64,000 nt of DNA from Aphelocoma coerulescens (GCF_041296385.1 NC_091019.1:13098531-13162530); one strand, 5' to 3'; positions 47,546 to 60,089 are shown, numbered from the stretch's first letter. Notes: generated from the sequence alone by a model not told the origin. Translations and numbers: made by a program.

Positions 47546-50469
47546 AGGTTTACGTTTTTCTTAAAATCTGTAGCAACTTAAGGCCAAACTAATCCACAAA
47601 ACCCTGAGGAGAAGGGGTTATACAAATCTTAACTGTCAGCGTTACAAGACCGTTCCCTCTGCAGTTCATCAGAGCAAGTCTGCAGCAGGGCACAGGTGTT
47701 TGTTAGACATTCTTGGAGCAGTGTGATATTCCAGGCCTAACCAAATAAAAACTTCAATCTCCTCTCATACCATGAAAGCTGTTATAATACCAAGCTGGAC
47801 TGAAAGCTTTCTTGCTGTGGAGTCAGCTTTGTTTAAAAATGGCACAAGGGCTTTCTTTTGTGTTTCAGGGTGGTGGTGGTGGTTTTTATGCAGCGAACAG
47901 ATCAGAGAAAAGATAACTCCTAAAAATCAACCAAACAAACATACATCCAAAGCAGAAAACTTTTTCATCTAGCTAAGAAACAGAATTAATTACTAACATA
48001 CTCTAGGTATTTTAAGGTGAATCTCTTGTTTGCTTAAGCTGTGGCTGCAGTATCTGATGAAAGAAGGTGTCATATGGAAAATGGCTTCCGCAGTTTCAAA
48101 TTGTAGAACCCATGTTTCAGCTAAATTACATACTTGGATGTAAACTTGGCAAAAGAGCATCAACACAGGCTTTTGTGTGTTTACTCTAACCACTGGCTGA
48201 AGGACAGCTGGCCAAATCTCATCTTTAAAATTATTTGGATAATGTTGATTGGGAAATGGAAGAGTTAAACCAATTGATTTCACCAGCAGTGTCCTTCAGT
48301 TGTGTCTGTCCTTAACATTAAACCAGTAAGGCAGAATCATACAATTTTTTATAATTTCTCATTGAGCAATAAATTGAACCTACAGAAGTAATTAGTCCCT
48401 TCTAACCATCAATTTGAATTACAAATGACAATTACTTTAATGTTCCATTTTCTCTGATCTCTATTTTGACTTTACAGTCACTTCTGAGGTTTTACCCTTC
48501 TAACCCTCTGTAGTGGTTTCATTAACTCTCTTTACTCTGGCATAATGCTCTTGAATGCTTCAGTGCCAGTTCCTCTGAAACAGTGTGAAAATCCAAGCTT
48601 TCAGAATAGAAAGAATTTGGAAGAAATAATCACCCCCTGCCTTGCAGGAATGGGAGGAAAAGGAGTATTGCAGATTTTTAGGCTTCTTTTAAGGAATTTC
48701 TGTCTAGAAAAGTAGTTCTCTAATGAGCAATTGAAGGAAGTCACTTTCCAATTATTTACTGATTTTTTTTTTGAGACATCAGAGAACATGGGTAATGATG
48801 ATAGTTGATGTTAGATTTAATTGGTACTTGGGCTGCAAAGCCTTCCTAGGAGTTTGTTCTCCAAAGGCTGACACCCATTATGCTTAAGGAGAAGCTCCAT
48901 TCATGCATTAAAAACTGATTAAGACAGAAAGGACAAAGAATAGGAAGAAATCATCAGTTTCCAAAGAGAAGAGAGTCATGAGCAGGGGATGTTGGGATCT
49001 GCATTGTTCAGCATACACAGATGTGATCAGGCAAGCATGTAAATAGTGAGGGTACCGTAGCTTTAGTAATTTCTAAAGCCAACTGCAAAAGGTGGGAGAA
49101 GCCATGACCCTGAACGACAAGCTGATGAAATAGCAAAATTACAACAATTAATTGACGTATGAGTTCCTGTCATGTGAGAAGGGGCTGCATATATGAGACT
49201 CACATTGGCCAAGAGCTGTCTAAGAAGGGGGTCTGTGATAGGCCTGCACAATCTGTTCATGTTTCTTTGGAATATGAGAAAGTACTGGTTCAGAATTTTG
49301 TGAATTTGTAATTGCTTGCACAGCTAGTGTAAGTAATCACTTGCAACCACTGACACAGCCTTTAAGCCATTAAATGTGTTGAAGCTTTTCCAGGCAAAGC
49401 CTGGCAAAAGGACTATTTTTGTCCCTCAATATTCAGAGCTAGACAGTATTTGGAAATAGGATATTTGGCTGACTCAGTTTTTGTTTGACGTAGTACAATG
49501 ATTTGTATTACTATAGTTAAAGATAGAAAAAGACAGCATTGAGAAATGGTTTGAGAAAGCCAAAATTTCTAGATGTCACAAATTATTTTGCATTTACTAC
49601 TTTTATTTTTTGCATCTGAATATAAAAATATTCAGAGATTGAGTGGGCTGCAATCTCTGGAAATCTGTTTCAAATGTTTCCAAGGTTTAACACCCAAAAA
49701 CGAAGAGACTTGAAGTTTCTTAGGGACAAGGTTGTCATTGGAGGTGTAGGGTGTAGACACATGACAGCTTTGAAGAGAACAGAACATAATGCTTCTCTTA
49801 GAAACTGTAGACATGCCACTTGCAAAGGACCATATGTTGCATCTTTTACTCCTGCTGGTGAATTGCTGGTCACACATGAGTCACTTGACATGGATTAACT
49901 GAGAGTTTTGTGGCAAAAAAATGGTGCAGTGTAATGCTGCCAGGAAAAATAAATCACACCAGTGCATAAAAGTAACTAATAAAGCAGGACAGCAGAGATC
50001 AATTACAGTATGAAGTGATTTTTGATGGTTTTGATAGAAAAACATTTTGGAAAGACAAATGGACAAGATAAGCCTGGCAAACACTGAGAATGGAAAATGC
50101 CATCTGGAAACAGAAAATACAGACATAAATTTTACAGCAACTGTATGAAGGAAATGGAAAATGCCTTCTAAGCCATGAACCTGGTGATGGAGAAGACAAC
50201 ACACATTCATGTGCCCCTGGCTCCTGCAGGTTGCTTTTTAATCTAAGTTTCCAGTAGATGTTTTAATGTTCTTTCTGGCTCTGTTCTGTGCCCTTTGCAT
50301 GAGGTGTTTTCTCATAGCTTCATGTGCAGTGAGAGCTCAGTCCAGAAGACAGGATACAGTTCGGTTTTCCCCTTGAAACAGTGTTGGCACTCTGTTGTTT
50401 CTGTATCTTCTGCATTGTTCCATTTCTTCCTTTCAGTGCTCAGTGAGTGGTTTTGAAATGACAGAGCCC
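47546..50469. other. Intergenic sequence, nothing recognised
   Basis: Unique AT-rich sequence. No gene, RNA or clear transposon was seen; a vague CR1-like phrase near 49005-49030 is too weak to call. Confidence 0.55.
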
Positions 50470-50738
50470 ATGGCTTGGACAGGTGTGCTCTTTAGTCTGG
50501 AGAAAAGGAGGCTCAGGGGTGACCTTATCACTCTCTACAACTCCCTGATAGGAGTGATTAGACATTGGAAGGGGCTGCCCAGGGAGGCGATGGAATTCCT
50601 ATCCCTGCAGGTGTTCAGGAAAGAACTGGACATGGCACTTAGTGCTATGGCCCGGCTGACATGGTGCTGTTTGGTCAAAGGCTGGAATGGATGATCCTGG
50701 AGGTCTTTTCCAACCTCAATGCTTCTGTGATTCATGGA
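50470..50738 (+). mobile_element. CR1 LINE 3' end with internal deletion
   Basis: This forward CR1 3' region contains AGTCTGGAGAAAAGGAGGCT, GGGGTGACCTTATCACTCTC, CATTGGAAGGGGCTGCCCAG and the tail GAGGTCTTTTCCAACCTCAA with CTTCTGTGATTC. Between about 50550 and 50560 it skips a central CR1 segment of the order of 150 bases that is present in the copy at 34.5 kb. Confidence 0.9.
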
Positions 50739-52919
50739 CATTAGTTATGTATGTGAATGCCACTGGATGTCTGTGTGTTAGACACCACGTTAGCTCTCCT
50801 CCTGGGGAGGCTGCAGTGGCCATGTGAAGCTGAATTTTGCTGTAGTTGGTGCTTTGGTGAGCAGTCTTTGCCAAACAGTGGAAAATGAGGAGTCCTGAGT
50901 GACCTAGATGAACTGGCGATTGCTAAAAATGGTGATGTGTAACAGAACTAGTGTAAATTTCAAAGTGGGGATTTTTAAATGAGGGATGGGAAAGATGACA
51001 GAGAATAACAGTAAAGGGCTGGAGCAGATATGGACCCAAAGAAGGCAAGAGAGAGAGTAAGAAAAAGAGAAAATGTCAGAGGAATGAGGATGATGAGAAT
51101 GTGTCCCGTTGTAACAGGAAAAAGTACTTTTTAGTTTTCTCTCGTCTTCATCCATCCTACTTTTCATTAATTCAGCTTTTTTCCAATTTTCAATCCTTTT
51201 TTTTTTTTTTGCATTCAGTTCATATTCACTATCTTAACATCCACTTACCAAAATCCCTTATCAAAATCCAAAACCCAGCTCCAGAAAATGCGAAGGCATC
51301 TCTGCAACTCCTTCATATCTCTTTTTATGGTTTAATAGAAGTTTCAGATTGGTTTAAAATTTGTGAGAGTGATGACTAGGGACAATACATGCCAAAGTTA
51401 ATCAGATCACTTCCCTGGGGACTGAACACCTGACCTTTATCTTCAAAATAGAGAAAGCTGCCTCTTTTGAGGAGCTAAACCCTCAGTTTTATAATTTGAA
51501 CTGTGGGAATAGCTCATCTGCAGAAGGGGTAGTGTCTGCTCGAGATGTACAGGTCTTGATTTGTGTGTGCAGGCTCAGACATCAGAGCTTCCAAAAAGAT
51601 TACCTTCTCAGAGTAATTCAGACTTTCCTAAATTTATTTAGTCATCTCTCTCCACAATGTAAAAGGCTGTGTTGCTTAGTGAGTGCTTTGGAATTTTTTA
51701 TCACCTTTCCAAACAAAAGATGTGATAATCATGGGTGAGAGGGAAGAAATAATAGAAGAAAATCCCCTCAGACTAGACAATAATGAAGATTATATCTCCA
51801 CAAACTAATAGGATTTCACTTAAGAATCTGAATAGAATGTGATAAAAATAAAGTTAAAGAGTTAAGCTTTTCCACTGATTTCTAACAAGGTGTAAGAAAC
51901 CTGTTCCTATAAAATGGGATAAGTACTTTTGGTTCTGATGTTTCAAGGACCATCTTACATGTTAAAGTGTTTTAACCTGCATCAAAATGCAGCAATAAAA
52001 ATACAGTTCTTAAACATTTTCCTTCCATGAGCTGTAATGATAAGTAAGAAATACTAACTGAATTACTTATAGGTCACTTTACAGCTGCCACTTATCTCGC
52101 ATTATTTACTAGATTGTGAGGTAATAATTCCTCAGCACTGTTTGAAATGGTGCCCTATTACAGCAGTGTAGCTGGGGGAAATCCACATTAAAGCCTGTAA
52201 TACATATATGTTTTAAGAAATGTGAAATAATTACATGAAATAATTTGTATAGCATGACATAGCACCACAGTATCAGGACAAGGATAAAATCAAGACACAT
52301 ATTTTAGTAACCTGCACAGTAGATTGTACTGCCTCAAGCTTAAACACCTGAAGGAGAAAACACCACTTTCATTTAAGAGAAAATATTTCATAGACCTTGT
52401 GCTCCCCTATAATTTGAATGTTCAAAAAAGAAACATTTAGGGGTTTTACCACCTAATTTTCTCCTTGACTATAATGTGAGGCTGGCAGCATTTCTACTCT
52501 CCTATTGTTCCTTCTCCTGTTTTTGTTCTCATTAAATTACAAAAGTGGACTGCTTATGTATTTATGTAATAGGTTACATGAAGGGGTCTCATCTGGATTG
52601 TAATACTAAACAATAAATCAAAATGACAAAACCAACCAATTTCTAAATGGCATACACTTGGATACCTCCAACTTTGTATAAACACATAAAAGAAGACTTT
52701 TAAAGAGACCTGTCTAGAATATTATTACCAGAGACATGAAAGCAAGTGCATTTTTGTGTATCAAAGCACCTGGAGGTTTCACTATGAAGTCAGTTTTAAG
52801 AGTGGCTTCAGTCAAATCAAGGCTCAAGTGAGGAGACAGGAGTGCAGCTTTGGTAGTAGGAGAATGTGGTTAGAAATGAAAATATATTCTAAACATGATC
52901 AGAGCTGATGGGAACAAAA
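50739..52919. other. Intergenic sequence, nothing recognised
   Basis: Unique AT-rich sequence with no supported gene or repeat. Confidence 0.6.
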
Positions 52920-53190
52920 GGCTAATGAACTATTAATAGTTACTGTAGGTTAATCAATTATGTGCTGTTATAAGCAACCCATTAATCCTGTGAGACACAT
53001 TACCTATCTTTTTCCAAATGCTTGTGTCACTTAAGGATGTGCTTACAGTCATTAGTAACAAGTGCTGTTCATATTTGTTTATAAAAGCAGTTAGTGCTTA
53101 GTATTTTATAAATTTCCATGGAAAATGTGACTTATTAATGCTTGTTATTCATCCCTTATCTGCACTGATTTCAGGCAAGTTGTGCTTTAA
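52920..53190. promoter_or_regulatory. Candidate conserved non-coding element near the GALNT18 promoter
   Basis: AT-rich unique sequence with dense homeodomain- and POU-like motifs (TATTAATAGTTAC, GGTTAATCAATTATG, CCATTAATCC, CTTATTAATGC), about 1.4 kb left of the CpG island. There is no repeat signature or open frame. The enhancer reading is inference. Confidence 0.3.
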
Positions 53191-54449
53191 ATTGAGAAGT
53201 CCCAGGCTAAGTCCTGGATTCTGCCTAAATTGCTGAAGAATTCATATTTTGTGACTGCAGGCAGGGTTTACAAAGATTAAAGGAAGTCTAGATAATACTA
53301 TTATTAAAGGCTTCAGCCACAGCACTTCCTGCTCTCGATTACTACCAGAAGCAAAGCTGTAACACTGAAGTGTTACACAAAGGTAGGAAATAGGAAAATA
53401 AATGATGGTGTAGACATTCATTGCAGACCAAGTGGATCAACTGACTTACAGGGTGGAACTGTTCTAGTATATTCTGTCAGTGTTTTGTCTTTTACAAGGC
53501 TTGAACTTGTTCATTGACTGCTTTGGCCAGCAAACTTCCCTGTATTATTGAAAATATCTTTTCTTAAAATGTAAATATTGTTTTCTCATTCAAATACCTT
53601 GTGCTATATATTCTCATTTCCAAGGGAGTTCTCTTGGGCTCACCTTTGCTAGTGTTACCACTGGGGAAGTACTTTTAAACTGGCCAAAATTTCAGTTAGT
53701 TTTCAGAGAGGCTCAGGAGACTGAGGGGGCAGTTTGTTTTTTCAGCTTTATTGGCAGGGTTGACTGCAGCTTCTGTTGGTGCTGGTTTGTATGTGTGAGT
53801 ATTCGTCATTTTTACTGTTTCTATGGAGTAACAACTGATGGAAAGGAAGAAGTCATTCTGCCTTTTGGCAGGACAGCTGCCTGCCTTGTCTCTTGAATAC
53901 TGGGTCTTGCTTGCAATTAGTTTGAAAATAACAACCCCAAGATGTACATTCGAGTTGTGGAAGGGTTTGAACATTCACATGTTTATGCTTCAGAGTAGTA
54001 AGTCCTGGTACCTGCTGGGCTTTCTGCACACAGGCAAGCCCTGGAGGCACGATCAATTCTGGAGCATGACTACAGAGTGCAGTCAATCCACAACATTTGA
54101 TACTCTCGCTTTCATTGGGTAAGTATTTAAAATAATTTTAGAATGTTAATTAACACGTGCCTCATTGTTTCTAATACTGGATATGCTGGTTACATTTCTG
54201 TCTTGAGACTATCAAAAGAAAATGATCTCATATAGTACAAAAGTCCCTATTTAATAGCAATGGAAAAGATTCATCATGTGCCTTCTCTCAAATCACTGAG
54301 ATTTCATATTGAGAGGAATTTGCCTTTATGTGTTTTCAAAAGTAATGTAAAATATGAGGTGAAGAGAGGAAAGCAGCATGGGTATCCTGAACTAAATTGT
54401 GAGTTACTGATCCTGCCCCTGATACTGAAGCTAATTCTGGATGTTCTCA
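53191..54449. other. Sequence just upstream of the GALNT18 CpG island, nothing recognised
   Basis: Unique sequence immediately left of the island. Open frames at 53.7-54.1 kb overlap on both strands and match nothing known. Confidence 0.55.
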
Positions 54450-54925
54450 GATAAAGCGTATCCCTGTGGAGGTGGGGGAAGCGATGACCGGATGGATACG
54501 GGGCTCGCTGGTGTGGATGCGAGCAACCATTCGGTATTCCCAGTCCTGCCTCGGCGGCAGCGGGCACGCCAAGAGGCTCAAAGCCAAAGGCATCGCAGTA
54601 GTGGGTGGTCGCAGGGAGCCGAGAGCTCCGCTGAGCCCAAGGCACGGCTCCGGTTTCACCCCTCAGGCAAATGGACGCCTCCGGGTGTGAGCGGCGACAC
54701 CGCGGCTCTCCCAGCCCCGCCGCACAGCGAACGGCAGCCTCGCCCGGCTGGGGATCCTTCGCAGGCAGCGCGGGGAACGGCAGGAGGGCGGGATGAGGGA
54801 GGCGCCGGCCCGGCCCCCGCCCCGGCGGCAGCGCGGCGGAGCGGCCCCGGCGCGGCTCCGTGTGCGAGCCCGGAGCAGGTGGGTCCCGCCGCTTGCCCGC
54901 CCCGCCGCGCCCGGCGCCGCTCCCC

Positions 54926-54930
54926 ATTGG
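54926..54930 (-). promoter_or_regulatory. Inverted CCAAT box
   Basis: CCCATTGGAG contains the reverse complement of CCAAT inside the CpG island, about 500 bases before the start codon. This is the usual kind of NF-Y site in TATA-less promoters. It is a motif match only. Confidence 0.5.
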
Positions 54931-55089
54931 AGCCGGGCGCTGTCAGTCGGCGGGGGGCGAGTCCCGCTCCCCGGCAGGCTGCTCCCGAGGGCTGAAGCTG
55001 GAGCCGCGGCCGGTTGCGATGGGAAGCGGTGTCGGAGGGAAGAAAGTTTGCCGCGCTCGGGCACTGGGCTGCCGGCGTCCGTGATGCCC

Positions 55090-55103
55090 GGGGCGGGGGG
55101 CGG
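55090..55103 (+). promoter_or_regulatory. GC box (Sp/KLF type)
   Basis: GGGGCGGGGGGCGG is a perfect Sp1/KLF GC box with a second overlapping G-rich half, about 320 bases before the GALNT18 start codon. It is a motif match inside a CpG island. Confidence 0.55.
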
Positions 55104-55247
55104 TGCCTGAAGGCAGCGGGCAGCCGGGCGGCTGGCACGCCTCGCTGTCTGCTGTCGGCACTGCCATCGCAAAGTTTCAGCTATTTTCATGTACTCAAAG
55201 CCAGGATTCTAATTATCAGCCCTCCCCGCCCCCACCTCTCCTTCTAG

Positions 55248-55421
55248 GTAGGCGACAAGTATTTTTTATTCTGTGGATTAGAGAACTTTTTGCATGGAAA
55301 TTTACTGACTTCGGAGTGGTCTCCGTTTCGGGGAAAGGGGGGAAAAGGATTTCTTTTCATCGCAGATTATTTTTGTTTTCCGGATCACAGGATTTTTGGA
55401 GCTATATGGAGGGATCTCAGG
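55248..55421 (+). other. GALNT18: GALNT18 5' untranslated leader (3' part)
   Basis: This is the untranslated sequence directly before the GALNT18 ATG. Its left limit is set at a strong candidate splice acceptor (pyrimidine-rich tract ending CTTCTAG at 55247), but transcription could equally start upstream and run straight through. It contains an ATG at 55294 opening a four-codon uORF and an ATG at 55406 opening a uORF that overlaps the main start. There is no in-frame ATG between the TAG at 55245 and the chosen start, so the protein is not extended. Confidence 0.6.
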
Positions 55422-55486
55422 ATGGTGTGCACCAGGAAAACCAAAACTTTAGTGTCCACTTGCGTGATTTTGAGTGGAATGACTAA
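55406..55486 (+). promoter_or_regulatory. Overlapping upstream ORF in the GALNT18 leader
   Basis: An ATG 16 bases before the GALNT18 start opens a 26-codon frame that ends with TAA at 55484-55486, inside the GALNT18 coding sequence and out of frame with it. Its context is weak (T at -3, G at +4) compared with the main ATG (A at -3, G at +4). Known behaviour of such uORFs suggests leaky scanning, with some ribosomes missing the GALNT18 start. That this happens here is inference. No function for the peptide is claimed. Confidence 0.55.
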
Positions 55487-55656
55487 CATCGTCTGCCTGT
55501 TGTACGTGGGCTGGGTGACCAACTACATTGCCAGTGTTTATGTGAAAGTGCAGGAGCCGATCTCAGAAAAAAAGTTAGAAGAAGACAAAGGGGACACTTT
55601 AAGGATTATAGAAAGGCTGGACCATTTGGAAAATGTCATCAAGCAGCACATCCAAG
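55422..55656 (+). CDS. GALNT18: GALNT18 first coding exon (polypeptide GalNAc-transferase-like 18, N-terminus)
   Basis: This exon encodes 78 codons plus one base. The protein starts MVCTRKTKTLVSTCVILSG, which I recognise from memory as the near-invariant N-terminus of vertebrate GALNT18. It has a short basic cytoplasmic tail (residues 1-9), a hydrophobic signal anchor (about 10-31), and then a charged stem predicted to be helical or coiled-coil (about 48-78, including KKLEED and ERLDHLENVIKQHIQ). The glycosyltransferase and ricin-type lectin domains lie in later exons outside the window; the full protein is about 600 residues in other vertebrates. It belongs to the GT27 family, Y subgroup (with GALNT8, 9 and 17). 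It is a type II membrane protein of the secretory pathway with little demonstrated transferase activity of its own. The start is the first in-frame ATG after an in-frame TAG at 55245, with A at -3 and G at +4. Homology to the human protein stops at HIQ, exactly where a GT donor occurs, giving a phase-1 intron. Confidence 0.95.
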
Positions 55657-58600
55657 GTACCACCTCACCCCCGCTTGCTCGCCCTCCTCTCCCGTCTCCG
55701 CCCGCCGCTTGCCGTGTGCAGCCTCCATCCCCTCCTCTGTGTCGGCCGTGTGTGCGTGTGTCTGTCGCGTCTGTCGCGATCGGCTGAGCCATCGCCAGCC
55801 CGGAAGGAGCCGGCGCTGCGCGGGGCGTGCGGGATCGCCGGGGGAGCCCTCCCGGAGCCCGGCCGGGGAGCGGCGGAGGCGGGGGGGACCTGCGGGAGCC
55901 GCCCCCACCCGCGGGGCTCGGCCTGGGGCTGGAATGAACCTCAGCTCCCTGCCTGCCTCTGCCTTCCTCAAGTAGGGGTGCGCGGGGAGGGCTCGGCGCC
56001 AAGACCCGCTTCCCATCGCGCTGTTGTTGTATTTTTTTTTTTTTAATTCCTATTTGTTATTTTTCAAAATGGGCTGCTGCGAGTGGAATTCTTGTTCTCC
56101 TCCGCCTTTAAGCCTGACTCTGCTAATCCGTGCTGAGTCTCTGTGTTCCTTGGGGTGATGAAGGTTTTCCCTTAGTGCTGCTGTATTACTCCGAGCCTCT
56201 TGGGATTATAACTGGGGCAATCTCTTTGTGTAATGCCTTTTAATTTTATCCCCTTTTAATGGGTGCTCTGGGAGAAGGGTTGAAGTGGGCAAACAGTGGG
56301 GGAGAATAAGATTATTTCCTGTGAGTTTGGGATTTTACATGACTTTTGCTTTACTGGGGGATCTTTAGTGTCTTCCTTTATATTTTCATCATCTGCATGG
56401 CATTATAGTGTCACTCTCTCAGCCTGCCAAGTGAATTGGATGGTAAGGACGCTTGAGGGTAGGTGAGAGCCTGTACAAAATCTAGAGGGACCATCTTTCT
56501 CTGCTTCTGCATAACCTCCACTGAATGCTCAAACCCCAGTTAGTCTCTCCTAAATCTGAAAAAGAAGAGTAGACCATGTGGTGAAGGACACCTATCACCA
56601 GTGCAAAAAATCTTGCTCACTTCCAGGCGGCTGTGACCAATTGGTCGTCTGGGAATATGAAGCCAGTGGAGAGAGCAGGGTGGGTAATCCCTTATGAGCT
56701 GGGCATCCCTGCTGGTCAATATACATGACTTTGTAGTGCTATTAAAACCCAGCTACTTTGCTTTGACTTGTGTTAATATATTTTTAAATATGGCATATCA
56801 TCATTCATTTTGTATATAGACTCTTTTCTCAGGTAGTCATCTTGCTTAAAGGAGTAAAATGCTGCTTTTTATAACGTTTTCCCCCCTTTCTTCCCTGGAG
56901 AATGGGTTATAGCAGCTTCTTCAAGTTTTAAGTTCTGTCATGCAGACCTTAAGTTTTTCTTGATTCCTGAAATGGATTTTTAAAAGGAAATGTATTCTTG
57001 TCTGTGTGCCAGTGGAGTGCACTGTGGAAGCATATATGAAGGCAGGGATTTTTCAAAAGGCTCTGGCTAAGAGCGAGATACACAAAGTTAATTGTCTTCC
57101 CTTATGAGGCTGGAGCATAACTCCTTCAGGTTTGTTGGTGTGAAACTCAAACAGCCTTGTTTCTTTTCAAGGAAACTAACCACGTTGGTGCCTTTGGTCA
57201 GTAGTCCTCAGAGCAGCAGAGGAAAGGTACACTTAAATCAGGAGACAGTATAACATGGATTAGAGCAGAAGCTTTTTTTTTTTTGTGACTATCCATAAGA
57301 CAAACAAGACGGTTTTTTCCTTAAACAGTGCTCGTTTTAAAGTTGAAGAGGGTCTTTCAAAATTAACTAAGTGAACAGTTTGGTGATAAGTACTAAAATA
57401 TTAGGGGTAAAAAAAAAAAGCTTTACAAGCTTCTCATGCCTTATTGAAACTACTTAGTCTTAAAGATAAATAAATAAAATAAAAATCACAGATCCTTAGC
57501 TCAGAGTGGATTTTCTATACTTTTTTTTTTGCCAAATAATTATAATGGGGGTTCTCACGGAAATTCCTGTGGCAGATACTGCAGAATAGGATGTTACTTT
57601 AATCAGATTTTGCTTAGAATTATGAGATGCTGTGAATTCTGGGTCAGGGCACAAAACTCATTGGAGTTACTGAAAGAAATATCCCAAGCTTGACTGGGTT
57701 TGATTTGAACTTGAAGGTCAGCTTTAAGAAATTGCATGTTTGAGAGTTCTTGCCAGAAATTGAGTAAACCAGCTGCTGTAATGGTTCTAGACATGGTTAT
57801 AAGGGTTATCTGTAGTTTGCTAATAAACTTTTCCTTGGACCACTTCTTTTTGGTGTTGGAGAGAGGTCTCAATAGCTCAGAAGTTCTGCAATGCTGAACA
57901 GGCATGAAATTAGCACGGGTAATAGAATTACATTCCACAGGCTATCCTGCAAATGCCAGAGAGCTTTAGCTGCTGCATTTTACACATGGGGTTGCGCTAA
58001 TATTTCATTTTAATTTGCTTTCTCATTGAATTGTTTGATTAGATGCCATCTGGGAATTTCTTTAGCATATAAATTGCAATCTTGTAATATTTTATCAAGT
58101 GTCCTAGAAATGAGACGTGCCTTCATATAAAACCCCTTTTAAAGTATGTATTTTTAAAAAGACATTTTCATGGCAAGAAAAGTGTCAGACTGAAAAGAGA
58201 TTTCCAGGTAAGAGAGGTTCAGAGGGAATCAAAGCCTGCATGCGTTGTGTTTGGAAAGAACGGTATGGACAGGGAAATCCCACGCCACAGAAAGAAGAAT
58301 CTTGCGGAGCTAAAGCTCGATGCTGAAACTTGAGCTGTCTGAAGCCTGGGAATCCTGAATTCTTGGCTTGTGGCCAGACACAGCTCACAAGACCGTTTTG
58401 GTGAAATGACTTTACCTTTTTGCAATGATAACGACCTGCAGGATTTTCTGTGGCAGTGTGTTGTGGCATTGTGATGTTAATTACGCCTGAGTGCTCCCCA
58501 GCATTCAGTACCAAGGAGATTCTCCTCCCCTCCAGCCCAAATCTTCAGTCGGAGGCACATGCTCCATGCTAGCGGGCTGCCCACTGAGAGAAACTTCTAG

Positions 58601-60089
58601 TTCCCACCTCCTTTTGACTTTGCAAACAGGATGGTGTCTTTTTTGAGATTGTGTGTATGTGTTTATGTGTTTGAAAGAAACTGAGTAAAAGACCAGATGG
58701 GTAGCTTGATGCGAAGTGCAGCCCTTCCATGCCTGACAAAGGTGTGTGGCACGTGGACTGTGTAGTAGCACTAAGCTTTATTCCCAGAAAGTATGCTTTA
58801 GAGGGCTAAGGTTAATGAGTGTCAAATGAGATAAAAAACTATGTTCTGTTGAGTTCCCAAGCACCAAACTGGCTCAAAAAACCCCAAACACTCTCACTTT
58901 ATTAAAACCAATTCAAGAGTGCTTCAGACAGATCATGACTTATCCTTCATCTTAATAATGCATCATGCATTGGCTCTGACACCAAAAATTTGCCCTAAGT
59001 CGTATGTGCAGTTGGAAGATCAGGTGAGTGGGCAGGCTTCTCTTAATCTGATACATAGTTTGTATCAGTGTCAGTGTGAAAAAAACTAGCAAAAAGGGAG
59101 GAATGTATTGGTTTCCATAGCCTCACTTTAGGCCATCATAGCCCATAGTTTCATTTTCTTTGAAAAGCTAAGCTGTGATTAAACCCATATCACTCAAAAC
59201 TCCTCTGCACATCATCCTGTCTGTCTTATTATGCAATGTCATTTTAGTAGTTTTCAGCCTTCCTAGTTTTAATCAGATGATGTTTGTGTTCCCGAATTAT
59301 CTTAAAAGATTATAGGCTATGAAATCTATGTCATGAACTTGCTTCTTGCCCCTGCCCCATTCTTCCTCTCAACCCCTTGGACCTAGACAGAATTACTAAA
59401 CAGTTAAGACAAAGACTAGATCTAAATTGAAGTTGTAACACACAGTTCATTTCTGGACTAGCTGAATTCTTAGTTGAGGTTGATGTATGGTTACTAAGAC
59501 ATCTGTGTCCAACTGGGATTTTGGTCGTCCATCCTTGCAACCTGCTGCATCTGTTCTTATCAGTGGAATATCAGACACTGTGTGGACTTACTTGGGAAAA
59601 TTTGTGAGAGAAGAGTTGTTTACATTATCTTTCATTCTCCTGCTTCGAATGATTTGCTGTGTGGATTTACTTGAGCTAATATTAGCTATCCCACAGTTGG
59701 ATATCTGATCACCCTCTGTGGTCAGCTGGGGCACAGAGAGGTCTCCAGTGTGTGATTCACTCAGTACCTGTGTCAGGTGTTAGGGTGAAATTATTTGCTT
59801 TCAGAAACTGCATATTTTGAGCTTGGGAGCTAGGTCAAGCCACATTCTTTATTTTAGCCTGGGAAAGGTTTGAGTAAGTAAATGTTGTGTTTGTTATTTA
59901 CCCTTTATTTCTTGATCTCAAACAAAGAAGAATGTCTTCTGTCTTTTGCAGCCTGGCTAACTAACCCTAGCTGGGTTCTGTAAAGTCAGCTCAATAGGAT
60001 TCAAATGGCCACTCCACCATGTCTCTTACTCCTGAGTTACTTTCCTTTTGGGAATAATTAATGACTAAATCCCCCCAGCTTATTTCCCT

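Larger units (their letters stand above)
54450..56000. promoter_or_regulatory. CpG-island promoter of GALNT18
   Basis: This is about 1.5 kb of strongly GC-rich, CpG-dense sequence in an otherwise AT-rich window. It covers the GALNT18 leader and first coding exon and runs into intron 1. Visible promoter elements include a GC box in CCCCCGCCCCGG (54814-54825), an inverted CCAAT box ATTGG (54926-54930) and a GC box GGGGCGGGG (55090-55098). I see no TATA box at a sensible place, so dispersed initiation is likely. Long proline- and arginine-rich open frames on both strands here come from GC content and are not genes. Confidence 0.9.

Noticed and set aside
1..54449. Search for a second gene (for example USP47, the upstream neighbour of GALNT18 in human)
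   Set aside because: I looked for its N-terminal coding sequence on the - strand, including near the 29.4-kb CpG island, and saw none. It probably lies to the left of the window.
54304..55190. Long open frames of 207, 184, 175 and 160 codons on both strands over the GALNT18 CpG island
   Set aside because: They are proline-, arginine- and alanine-rich, overlap in several frames at once and resemble no known protein. This is expected from very GC-rich DNA with few stop codons.
55290..55421. 44-codon in-frame N-terminal extension of GALNT18
   Set aside because: The frame is open but has no ATG: its first possible start here is TTG, and the known GALNT18 N-terminus begins at the ATG at 55422 in strong context.
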